NCBI GenBank assembly: GCA_963767645.1
Contig: CAVYEW010000003.1
Span: forward strand, 186,001-250,000
Direction: 5' to 3'
DNA from: DATFDN01 sp963767645
GTDB taxonomy: Bacteria; Pseudomonadota; Alphaproteobacteria; Acetobacterales; Acetobacteraceae
DNA: 64,000 nucleotides
The notes beneath the pieces were generated by a model that did no database searches, was not told where the DNA came from, and was given only the letters and a program-made list of their open reading frames with translations. This document shows positions 37,542 through 44,863 of the stretch, piece after piece (position 1 is the first letter of the stretch; the number at the start of each line of letters is the position of its first letter). The position numbers and the translations under genes were made by a program.

Positions 37542-38230
37542 GCGTCAAGCCCCCGCCGGACCGGCTCTACGGCCGGGCGCGCGGCCACGCGCTGCGCCCC
37601 CGCCAGCAGCGCCTGCTCGACCTCGCGCTGCCGCGCCTGGCATTCCGCCCGGAACAGGCCGCGGCGCCGATGGCCGCATTCGGGCCAGAGGCGCGGGCGC
37701 TCTGGCTGGAGGTCGGGATGGGCGGCGGCGAGCACGCACTCGCCCAGGCCGCTGCGCATCCCGAGGCGGCGGTGATCGCCTGCGAGGTTTACGTCAACGG
37801 CATCTGCTCGCTGCTCTCGCGTCTCGTCCCGGAGGGCGCGGAGAACACGGCGCCGCTACCTGGCAATCTGCGCCTCTGGCCCGATGACGCGCGGATGCTG
37901 TTGCGCGTGCTGCCCGAAGCGAGCCTCGACCGGCTGTTCCTGCTGTTCCCCGATCCCTGGCCCAAGACGCGCCACGCCAAGCGGCGCTTCGTCCATCCCG
38001 CCTTGCTGCCGGTGCTGGCGCATGCGCTGCGACCCGGCGGAGAGTGGCGGGTCGCCACCGATGACCCGAGCTACCACGCCTGGATCGCCGAGGTCATGGG
38101 CGCGCAGGGTCTATTCACTACTGTCATGGCCGCCTCTGTCCGGCCCTCCGGCTGGCCGCCCACGCGCTACGAAGCCAAGGCGCTAAGTGCCGGCCGAGCG
38201 CCGTGGTATTGGAGCTTCATCCGGACCTAA
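37490..38230 (+). CDS. trmB: tRNA (guanine-N7-)-methyltransferase TrmB
   Basis: Methylates G46 of tRNA. The product shows LWLEVGMGGGEHALAQAA (SAM site), CEVYVNGICSLLSRL, LFLLFPDPWPKTRHAKRRF (the PDPWPK signature) and APWYWSFIRT near the end. LYGRARGHALRPRQQRLL is the conserved N-terminus. GTG at 37490 is the nearest standard start before it and lies inside the end of metK. The next ATG, near 37670, would remove the N-terminal motif. metK-trmB adjacency is common in alphaproteobacteria. Confidence 0.9.
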   Translation: MGEDRSGAGAEGGVRALGVKPPPDRLYGRARGHALRPRQQRLLDLALPRLAFRPEQAAAPMAAFGPEARALWLEVGMGGGEHALAQAAAHPEAAVIACEVYVNGICSLLSRLVPEGAENTAPLPGNLRLWPDDARMLLRVLPEASLDRLFLLFPDPWPKTRHAKRRFVHPALLPVLAHALRPGGEWRVATDDPSYHAWIAEVMGAQGLFTTVMAASVRPSGWPPTRYEAKALSAGRAPWYWSFIRT

Positions 38231-38238
38231 GGGTACCT

Positions 38239-38423
38239 ATACCAGGCCGCGTTGAAAGTGACCTGTCGCCCACCCCGTCATGCCCGGCCCCCGGATCAAG
38301 TCCGGGGACAGGCTCCGGCCGGGCATCCACGCCTTCAAGTGCCGCCGCAGAGGCGTGGATACTCGCGACAGGCGCGAGCATGACGGCGGGAAGGAACAGG
38401 TCAGCTTCAACGCGGGCCGGTAT
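38239..38423. mobile_element. MITE-like palindromic element (about 185 bp)
   Basis: The ends are inverted repeats: 38247-38266 reads ccgcgttgaaagtgacctgt and its complement recurs at 38396-38415 with two mismatches in 20. The similarity extends outward to 38239 and 38423. The inside is palindromic and holds the widespread catgcccgg type motif near both ends. It encodes nothing. The outer bases end in TA on both sides, which could be a duplicated target, but this is not certain. Confidence 0.65.
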
Positions 38424-38494
38424 TAGTTCTACATCGGAATGGCCGACCCGCCGGGGATGAAACCTGTGGCATTGTGTGCCGGCCGTCGGCGGAG

Positions 38495-38572
38495 AGGTCG
38501 GCTTCTTCTATGGTGCGAGCGAGCCCGCGTATTAGGTCGGCTTCTTCTATGGTGCGAGCGAGCCCGCGTATT
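38495..38572. repeat. Tandem duplication, 39 bp x 2
   Basis: Two identical copies of a 39-base unit beginning aggtcggcttcttctatggt occupy 38495-38533 and 38534-38572. They lie between the MITE-like element and the IS110 leader. I see no gene in them. Confidence 0.85.
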
Positions 38573-38579
38573 AGTTGGA

Positions 38580-38667
38580 CCCAGGGCATCCGAAGCACCC
38601 CCGATTGCGCCAGGGGCCGCAAGGCTCGGGAGCGCGTTGTTTAGACTTTGATCCAGGGGTGCCCTGC
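38580..38667 (+). ncRNA. Structured IS110 leader, candidate bridge RNA region
   Basis: Directly upstream of the IS110-type recombinase gene, cccagggcatcc (38580-38591) pairs with gggtgccctgcg (38656-38667; 10 of 12), enclosing a second cccc...gggg hairpin near 38598-38615. IS110-group elements are known to encode a bridge RNA in the non-coding end upstream of the recombinase. The position and structure fit. The exact transcript and its guide loops cannot be defined without the empty site. Confidence 0.4.
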
Positions 38668-38695
38668 GTCGGCGGCGCGACAGAGGGAGGCAGCC

Positions 38696-39943
38696 ATGGA
38701 CGTTCTCTACCCGCGTTGCGCGGGGCTTGACGTGCATAAGGACACGGTGGTCGTCGGGGTCCGTCTGGCAAGTGCTGATGCGATCAAGACCGACGTTCGC
38801 ACGTTCGATACGACGACGCCGGGGCTGCTGGCGCTGTCCGCCTGGCTCGCCGAGTGGGGCTGCACTCATATCGCGATGGAAGCGACTGGGGTTTACTGGA
38901 AGCCGGTCTGGCACATCCTCTCGGACGGCGAATTCACGCTGATCCTGGCCAACGCCGCGCATGTAAGGAACGTGCCTGGCCGCAAGACCGACGTGGCCGA
39001 CGCGCTCTGGCTGGCCGACCTGCTGGCGCATGGCTTGATCCGCCCCAGCTTCGTGCCCGAGGCATCCACCCAGGAGATGCGGGCGCTGCTGCGCACCCGC
39101 AAGCAGTTGGTGCGCGAGCAGGCCAGCCATGTCCAGCGCCTGCAAAAGACGCTGGAGGACGCCAACCTCAAGCTCGGCTCGGTGCTGAGCCAGATCATGG
39201 GCGTCTCTGGCCGTGCCATCCTGGCCGCGCTGATCGCGGGCGAGCGCGACCCGGACCGGCTGCTCGCCTTGGTCCAGCGCGGCGTCAAGGCGCCCCCCGA
39301 GAAGCTGCGGGCCGCGCTGCAGGGCCGGATCACCGAGCGCCATCGTTTCCTGCTGCGCCTGCACCTGCGCCAGATCGATGCGCTGGATGGCGCCATCGCC
39401 GAGATCGACGCGGAGGTGGATCGCGAACTCGACCCTTTCCGGGAAGCGGTGCGGCTGTTGCGGACCATCCCCGGCGTCAGTGACCTGACCGCGCAGGTGA
39501 TCGTCTCGGAGATCGGCACCGACATGAGCCGGTTCCCGACTGCGGGACATCTGATCTCCTGGGCCGGGCTGTGCCCGCGCAACGACGAGAGCGCCGGCAA
39601 GCGCCGCTCCACCCGCCTGCGTAAGGGCGCGCCCTGGCTCAAGACCACCCTGATCCAGTGCGCCTGGGCCGCCAGCCACAAGAAAGCCAGCTACCTGCAA
39701 GCCCAGTTCCAGCGATTGTGCCACCGGCGCGGACCCAAGAAGGCGATCTGCGCCGTCGCCGCCTCCATCCTCACCGCCGCCTACCACATGCTCCGCGAGG
39801 GCACGCTTTACCAAGATCTCGGCACCGATCACTTCCGCCGCACCTCGCCAGAAGCGCAGGCCAACCGCCTCGTCCGCCAAATCGCGAAGCTCGGATTCAC
39901 CTGCACCCTTGCCCCCCTCACAAGGCGTGAGGTTTCTGTTTAG
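38696..39943 (+). CDS. IS110-family recombinase (transposase)
   Basis: A 415-residue IS110 recombinase, intact. The N-terminal RuvC-like DEDD domain starts CAGLDVHKDTVVVGV and continues IAMEATGVYWKPVW and RKTDVADALWLADLL, giving the acidic residues. The C-terminal Tnp domain has TIPGVSDLTAQVIVSEIG, FPTAGHLISWAGLCP and the serine-bearing GKRRSTRLRKG. ATG at 38696 follows gagggaggcagcc. Codon use is similar to the host, so it is probably a recent resident from a related genome. The order RuvC then Tnp and the long 5' leader favour the IS110 rather than the IS1111 subgroup. Confidence 0.93.
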   Translation: MDVLYPRCAGLDVHKDTVVVGVRLASADAIKTDVRTFDTTTPGLLALSAWLAEWGCTHIAMEATGVYWKPVWHILSDGEFTLILANAAHVRNVPGRKTDVADALWLADLLAHGLIRPSFVPEASTQEMRALLRTRKQLVREQASHVQRLQKTLEDANLKLGSVLSQIMGVSGRAILAALIAGERDPDRLLALVQRGVKAPPEKLRAALQGRITERHRFLLRLHLRQIDALDGAIAEIDAEVDRELDPFREAVRLLRTIPGVSDLTAQVIVSEIGTDMSRFPTAGHLISWAGLCPRNDESAGKRRSTRLRKGAPWLKTTLIQCAWAASHKKASYLQAQFQRLCHRRGPKKAICAVAASILTAAYHMLREGTLYQDLGTDHFRRTSPEAQANRLVRQIAKLGFTCTLAPLTRREVSV

Positions 39944-39977
39944 CCCTTCCTTAACCTAGCTGCCGATAAGTTGTTGC

Positions 39978-41297
39978 ATGGACGCAAGAACGCGCCCTTG
40001 CAGCTCGCGGCCGGGGAAGATCCCCAGCGTCGCCGCCTTCGCCATCTCCGCCCTCCTCGCAGCATCGGCAGCCCGTGGCCAACTCTTGCCCGACGTCTTT
40101 CCGCCCTCCGTGCCGGGCTACGGGACGGATCCCGGCGTAACCGTGCAGACCCGTGCGCGGCCCGAATTCGACCCTTTGGGAACCAGGATCGGCGGCACCA
40201 TCGTCCGCCCGCAGATCGAGCAATCTGTCGGTTTCGACAGCAATGTGCTCGGTACCGCGCCGGGACGCGGAAGCTGGCTGATCCGGACGGCGCCTTCCGT
40301 GCTCGTCACCTCGACGTCCCCGCGCGATCCGTACGGCCTCTATCTGAGCCTGGACGACACACGCTACCCCGGATTGCCAGCGCAGAACCGAACCGATTGG
40401 ACGGCAGCCGGCGGGGCGACATTCACGGTGGGCGAGGACCACCTGACGCTCGGGGCAGCGCATCTGTCGCTGAACCAGCCCCGCTTCGATCTCGACGCGC
40501 TGCCGACCGACCGGCCGGTTCCCTACCGCGTCGATGATTTCCGGATCGGCTACGCGAGTTCGTTCGGCCGGCTGACCCTGGAGCCCAGCTTCGATCTCGC
40601 AGCCTGGCGCTTCGGCAGCGCGACAATCCAGGGAGTGCCGGTGGCGCAGTCCTACCGGGACCGCGACGTGGTCCAAGGCGGCCTCACCCTCCGCTATGAG
40701 TTGGCCCCGCGCCGCGACCTGGTCCTGGCGCTGCGCGGGACCGAGCAGCTCTACACCGCCACCCCGCCGGCCACCGCCTCGCCAGACTCCCGATCGGCGG
40801 CCGTGCTCGCCGGAATCGACTATGCGATCGACGGGCTGTGGCACTATCGCCTGCTCGCCGGATACGAGCGCCGGGGCTTCGCGGACGCGGTGTTCCGCCC
40901 GCATGGAGCCATGGTCGCGGAAGCCGACGCGATCTTCACGCCGGGCGGGATGACCACCGTCACCGCCAGTCTGGTCCGCAGTATCGAGGACGCGGCGCAG
41001 GAGGGCGTCAGCGGCCTCACCTATACCGGGGCCAAGCTGACCGTGGATTACGAATGGCGGCGCGATCTGCTGCTGCAGGCATCGGCCGGCGCCCAGCACG
41101 CCGACCTGCTCGGCGGCGGCGGCAGCCAGACCGCGCTGCATGGCGGGATCAGCGCGACCTGGCTGGTTAATCGGCGGGTGCGCCTGACCGGCAGCTACGA
41201 CCTGACGGATACGCGCGGCACCGGCAGCCCCGCATCTGGGCTTGCCGGCACCTTCGCCCGCTCGCTCGGCCTGCTGACGCTGAGGCTGGGACTGTGA
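39978..41297 (+). CDS. Outer-membrane beta-barrel protein (exopolysaccharide-associated type)
   Basis: A 439-residue exported protein. A signal peptide covers about residues 1-34 (VAAFAISALLAASAARG). The rest alternates hydrophobic and polar residues in strands separated by turns, and ends in LGLLTLRLGL with a hydrophobic last residue, as expected for an outer-membrane barrel. It resembles the BBP2_2 proteins found in polysaccharide clusters. Its TGA overlaps the GTG of the WecG-type gene, which supports that link. The IS110 element ends within 35 bases of its start and may have taken its promoter. Confidence 0.75.
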   Translation: MDARTRPCSSRPGKIPSVAAFAISALLAASAARGQLLPDVFPPSVPGYGTDPGVTVQTRARPEFDPLGTRIGGTIVRPQIEQSVGFDSNVLGTAPGRGSWLIRTAPSVLVTSTSPRDPYGLYLSLDDTRYPGLPAQNRTDWTAAGGATFTVGEDHLTLGAAHLSLNQPRFDLDALPTDRPVPYRVDDFRIGYASSFGRLTLEPSFDLAAWRFGSATIQGVPVAQSYRDRDVVQGGLTLRYELAPRRDLVLALRGTEQLYTATPPATASPDSRSAAVLAGIDYAIDGLWHYRLLAGYERRGFADAVFRPHGAMVAEADAIFTPGGMTTVTASLVRSIEDAAQEGVSGLTYTGAKLTVDYEWRRDLLLQASAGAQHADLLGGGGSQTALHGGISATWLVNRRVRLTGSYDLTDTRGTGSPASGLAGTFARSLGLLTLRLGL

Positions 41298-42394
41298 GGG
41301 CGCCGCGCGACATAAGCCTGCTCGGCCTCGCGTTTGCCGACCTCACCTTGGAAGGTGCGGCGCGCTGGATCGAATCCCGTCCGGACGAGGCGCCTTTCGG
41401 GTATGTCGTCACGCCGAATGCCGATCACTTCGTCCGCCTGAACCGCGATCCGATGCTGGCGCGGATCTATCGCGCGGCGATCCTGCGGCTGCTCGATTCC
41501 CGCGTCGTCGCCAAGGCGGCGCGCGGCCTCGGCCTGCCGACCCCGCCGGTCGTTACCGGCAGCGATCTCACCGCCCGCCTGCTCGCCAACCTGCCGCGCC
41601 GCGAGCCCGTCACCATCGTCGGTCTGCGGCCTGAGCGCCTGCCGGCGCTGCGTGCCCGCTATGGTTTCACCGCGCTGGCCCACTACGATCCGCCGCCGGG
41701 CTTCGAGCGCGACCCGAGCGCGGTGCGCAAGGCCGTCCGCTTCGTCTTGGACCACCCCGCCCGGCTGGTGTTCCTTGCCGTCGGCTCGCCGCGTCAGGAG
41801 TTGCTCGCGACTTGCATCCAGGCTGAAAGCGCCGCGAGAGGCACCGGACTGTGCATCGGCGCCGGCCTCGACTTCCTTGTCGGGGCTGCTCGGCGGGCGC
41901 CGGATTGGATGCAGCGTGTCGGGCTTGAGTGGCTGCATCGCCTGGCGGCCGATCCCGGCCGCCTCGCGCGCCGCTATCTGTGGGACGATCCGCCGATCTT
42001 CGCGATGCTGATGCGAGAGCGGATGCGCGCTGCAAGCTTTGCGTCCTGCCGTTGTGCAATCCCTCCCCCAATCTCTCCCGCAAGTGGAAGGGAGCTTCCT
42101 GGCCCGCGGATTCTCTCCCCCTCCCCTTGCGGGAGGGGGCCGGCGGGAGGGGACCTTGGCAGTTCGGGAACTAGAGACACTGGTATAAAGGCGGCCTCCC
42201 GCCTTCCCAGGACGTCCGTATGGCCTCCTCGTCCCGCCTGCCCAGCGCCGACGGCGCTTCGCCCGCCATGGCGCAATGGTTCGCGGCCAAGGCCGAGCAC
42301 CCGGACGCGCTGCTGTTCTTCCGCATGGGCGACTTCTACGAATTGTTTTTCGCCGATGCCGAGGCCGCGGCAACGGCGCTCGACATCGCGCTGA
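41294..42394 (+). CDS. WecG/TagA/CpsF-family glycosyltransferase with aberrant C-terminus
   Basis: The first 250 residues form a normal WecG/TagA domain: SLLGLAFADLTLEGAARWIE, TPNADHFVRLNRDPML, VTIVGLRPERLPALR, LAVGSPRQELLATCIQ and VGLEWLHRLAADPGRLARRY. These enzymes transfer N-acetylmannosaminuronate-type sugars to lipid carriers. After about residue 255 the frame runs through a palindromic repeat (42061-42154) and 175 bases into mutS in the wrong frame. The last 100 residues therefore have no family counterpart. The native stop was probably lost when the repeat inserted. Confidence 0.85.
   Translation: MRAPRDISLLGLAFADLTLEGAARWIESRPDEAPFGYVVTPNADHFVRLNRDPMLARIYRAAILRLLDSRVVAKAARGLGLPTPPVVTGSDLTARLLANLPRREPVTIVGLRPERLPALRARYGFTALAHYDPPPGFERDPSAVRKAVRFVLDHPARLVFLAVGSPRQELLATCIQAESAARGTGLCIGAGLDFLVGAARRAPDWMQRVGLEWLHRLAADPGRLARRYLWDDPPIFAMLMRERMRAASFASCRCAIPPPISPASGRELPGPRILSPSPCGRGPAGGDLGSSGTRDTGIKAASRLPRTSVWPPRPACPAPTALRPPWRNGSRPRPSTRTRCCSSAWATSTNCFSPMPRPRQRRSTSR
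42061..42154. repeat. C-rich/G-rich palindromic repeat, copy 2 (double)
   Basis: Two palindromes in tandem. The first (ccctccccca ... gcaag ... aggga) matches the copy at 1131-1163; the second pairs ccctccccttgc with gggaggggac-type arms. It lies inside the last part of the WecG-type frame, 65 bases before mutS. Confidence 0.75.
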
Positions 42395-44850
42395 CGCATC
42401 GCGGCGAGCATGCGGGCGAGCCGATCCAGATGTGCGGCGTGCCGGTGCATGCAGCGGATGCCTACCTCGCCCGGCTGATCCGCCGTGGCTTCCGCGTCGC
42501 CATCGTCGAGCAGATGGAGAATCCCAAGTCCCGCACCGGCAAGGGACCGATCCGGCGCGAGGTGGTCCGGCTGGTCACGCCCGGCACGCTAACCGAGGAC
42601 ACGCTGCTGGACGCGCGCCGTCCCAACCTACTGGCCGCCCTGGCCCCCGACCGCGCGGGCGTCGGCGTCGCCTGGCTCGACGTGTCCACCGGACTGTTCG
42701 AGACCGACCATGTACCAGAGACCGAATTGCCCGCCCTGCTCGGTCAACTCGATCCCGCCGAGATTCTCGCACCCGAAACGGTTTCGCTTGGTGAGTTCGC
42801 CGCCCGCCGCGCGCCTTGCGGCGCCCCGTCCGCCCCGCTCGTCGCGAGACGCCGCGTGGCCGAGGCGTTCGGCGCCGCCAGCCTGGATGCATTCGGCGCC
42901 TTCAGCGATGGCGAGGCGATCGCCGCCGCGCTCGCGCTCGACTATGTGCGCGCCGCCTCGGGTGCGCTGCCCAGACTCGCCCGGCCCGCGACCCGGCGCG
43001 GCGCCGGCACGCTCGCGCTGGACGCCGCCACCCGCGCCAGCCTGGAGATCCTGCGCGCGCGCGACGGCGGCCCGCACACCCTGCTCGCCGCTGTGGACCG
43101 CACGCTGACGGCCGCTGGCGCGCGCCTGCTCGCCGAATGGCTCTCCGCCCCGCTTACCGATGTGGAGGACATCACCGCACGCCAGGATGCGTGGTCCTGG
43201 CTCGTGGCGACGCCCGAGGCAGCCATGCGGCTGCGCCCGGTGCTGCGCGCCACCCCGGACACGGCGCGCGCGCTTGGGCGGCTTTCCCTTGGTCGAGGCA
43301 CGCCGCGCGATCTGGCCGCCATACGGGACGGCCTTGCCGCCGCGCGGGCCGCCGCCGCGCTGCTCGATGCCGGTGCCCCTCCCCTGCTGGCCGGCGCCCG
43401 CGCGGCGCTCGCGGTGGACGAAGCGCTCGAACGGCTTCTGGCCGAAGCTCTTGTCGATCCGGCCCCGGCCCGGGTCGAGGATGGCGGCCTGGTCCGCACC
43501 GGCTTCGACGCCGAGCTCGACGCCGAACGCGCCCTGCGCGACGACAGCCGCCGCGTGCTGGGAACCTTGCAGCTCGACTACGCGCAGCGCTTCGGCGTGG
43601 CGAGCCTCAAAATCCGCCACCATGCCCAGCTCGGCTACGTCATCGAAGCGCCCGCCCAGGCGGCGGAGCGGCTGCGCACGGTCCCGGAGCTGGCCTTGCG
43701 CCAGAGCATGGCCGGCGGCGCGCGGTTCACCACCCCGGAACTGGCCGATCTCGACCGGCGCATCGCCGAGGCGGCGGAGCGGGCAAGCGCGCGGGAGCGG
43801 GTCGTCTTCGCCCACCTCGCGCAATCCGTGATGGCGGAGGCGGACCGCGTCGCCGCAGCGGCCGATGCGCTCGCCTTCCTCGACGTCGCGCAATCCGCGG
43901 CCTCGCTCGCCGCCCCCGGCGATTGGTGCCGCCCGCAGCTCGCCGCCGACACGGCGTTCGAGGTGAAGGCGGGCCGGCATCCGGTGGTGGAGCGAGCACT
44001 GGCGGGCGAGGCGGCGTTCGTGCCGAACGACTGCGATCTTTCGCCGGACCGACGCTTGCTGTTGCTGACCGGCCCGAACATGGCGGGGAAGTCGACCTTC
44101 CTGCGGCAGAACGCGCTCTTGGTCGTGCTGGCCCAGGCCGGGCTGCCGGTTGCCGCGTCGGCAGCCAGGATCGGCGTGGTCGATCGGCTGTTCTCGCGGG
44201 TCGGCGCCGCCGACGACCTCGCGCGCGGGCGCTCCACGTTCATGGTGGAGATGACGGAGACCGCTTCGATCCTCAACCAGGCCGGCCCGCGCTCGTTGGT
44301 CGTGGTGGACGAGATCGGGCGGGGCACGGCGACGCTCGACGGCCTTGCCATCGCCTGGGCGGTGCTGGAGGCGCTGCATGGCGCGATCCGCTGCCGTACC
44401 ATTTTCGCCACGCATTTCCACGAACTGTCCGAGCTGGCCGATCGTATGCCGCGGCTCCGGCCGCACACGATGCGGGTGAAGGAGTGGCGGAAATCGGTGG
44501 TGTTCCTCCATGAGGTCGCCGAGGGTGCCGCCGGCCGGTCCTGGGGCGTGCATGTTGCGGAACTGGCCGGGGTTCCCGCGCCAGTGGTGCGGCGCGCAGC
44601 GTCGCTGCTGGCGGCCCTGGAACGCGAGGGGGGTCCGCTTGGAGCGGCAAAGCTTTCGGCATTGCCGTTATTCGCAACTACAGGGGCGGCTGCCCCTGGC
44701 GCGGCGGCAGCGCCGGGGCCACCTGCCGATGATCCGCTGATCCAGGCCGTTGTTGCGCTTGAACCCGATCGCATGTCTCCGCGCGAGGCTCTCGAAGCGC
44801 TCTATCGGCTGAAGGAACTTCTTCCCGTTTCCCGCGCCGAACGGACATAG
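42220..44850 (+). CDS. mutS: DNA mismatch repair protein MutS
   Basis: Recognises mismatches and starts repair. The 876-residue product has the mismatch-binding F-x-E in LLFFRMGDFYELFFADAE (about residues 27-44). The core and clamp domains follow. The ATPase has Walker A LTGPNMAGKSTFLRQNALL, ARGRSTFMVEMTETASIL, Walker B SLVVVDEIGRGTATLDGLAI and FATHFHELSELADR. A helix-turn-helix and C-terminal dimer region close it. The upstream WecG-type frame overlaps the first 175 bases. glnD follows 13 bases after the stop. Confidence 0.97.
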   Translation: MASSSRLPSADGASPAMAQWFAAKAEHPDALLFFRMGDFYELFFADAEAAATALDIALTHRGEHAGEPIQMCGVPVHAADAYLARLIRRGFRVAIVEQMENPKSRTGKGPIRREVVRLVTPGTLTEDTLLDARRPNLLAALAPDRAGVGVAWLDVSTGLFETDHVPETELPALLGQLDPAEILAPETVSLGEFAARRAPCGAPSAPLVARRRVAEAFGAASLDAFGAFSDGEAIAAALALDYVRAASGALPRLARPATRRGAGTLALDAATRASLEILRARDGGPHTLLAAVDRTLTAAGARLLAEWLSAPLTDVEDITARQDAWSWLVATPEAAMRLRPVLRATPDTARALGRLSLGRGTPRDLAAIRDGLAAARAAAALLDAGAPPLLAGARAALAVDEALERLLAEALVDPAPARVEDGGLVRTGFDAELDAERALRDDSRRVLGTLQLDYAQRFGVASLKIRHHAQLGYVIEAPAQAAERLRTVPELALRQSMAGGARFTTPELADLDRRIAEAAERASARERVVFAHLAQSVMAEADRVAAAADALAFLDVAQSAASLAAPGDWCRPQLAADTAFEVKAGRHPVVERALAGEAAFVPNDCDLSPDRRLLLLTGPNMAGKSTFLRQNALLVVLAQAGLPVAASAARIGVVDRLFSRVGAADDLARGRSTFMVEMTETASILNQAGPRSLVVVDEIGRGTATLDGLAIAWAVLEALHGAIRCRTIFATHFHELSELADRMPRLRPHTMRVKEWRKSVVFLHEVAEGAAGRSWGVHVAELAGVPAPVVRRAASLLAALEREGGPLGAAKLSALPLFATTGAAAPGAAAAPGPPADDPLIQAVVALEPDRMSPREALEALYRLKELLPVSRAERT

Positions 44851-44863
44851 TACCGATCCCGCT

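Larger units (their letters stand above)
38580..39960 (+). mobile_element. IS110-family insertion sequence (ends approximate)
   Basis: An IS110-type recombinase gene plus a long non-coding left end and a very short right end, which is the arrangement of the IS110 group. These elements lack terminal inverted repeats, so the ends cannot be read from one copy. The right end must lie between the recombinase stop (39943) and the outer-membrane gene start (39978). The left end could be anywhere from 38424 to about 38600. Confidence 0.65.
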
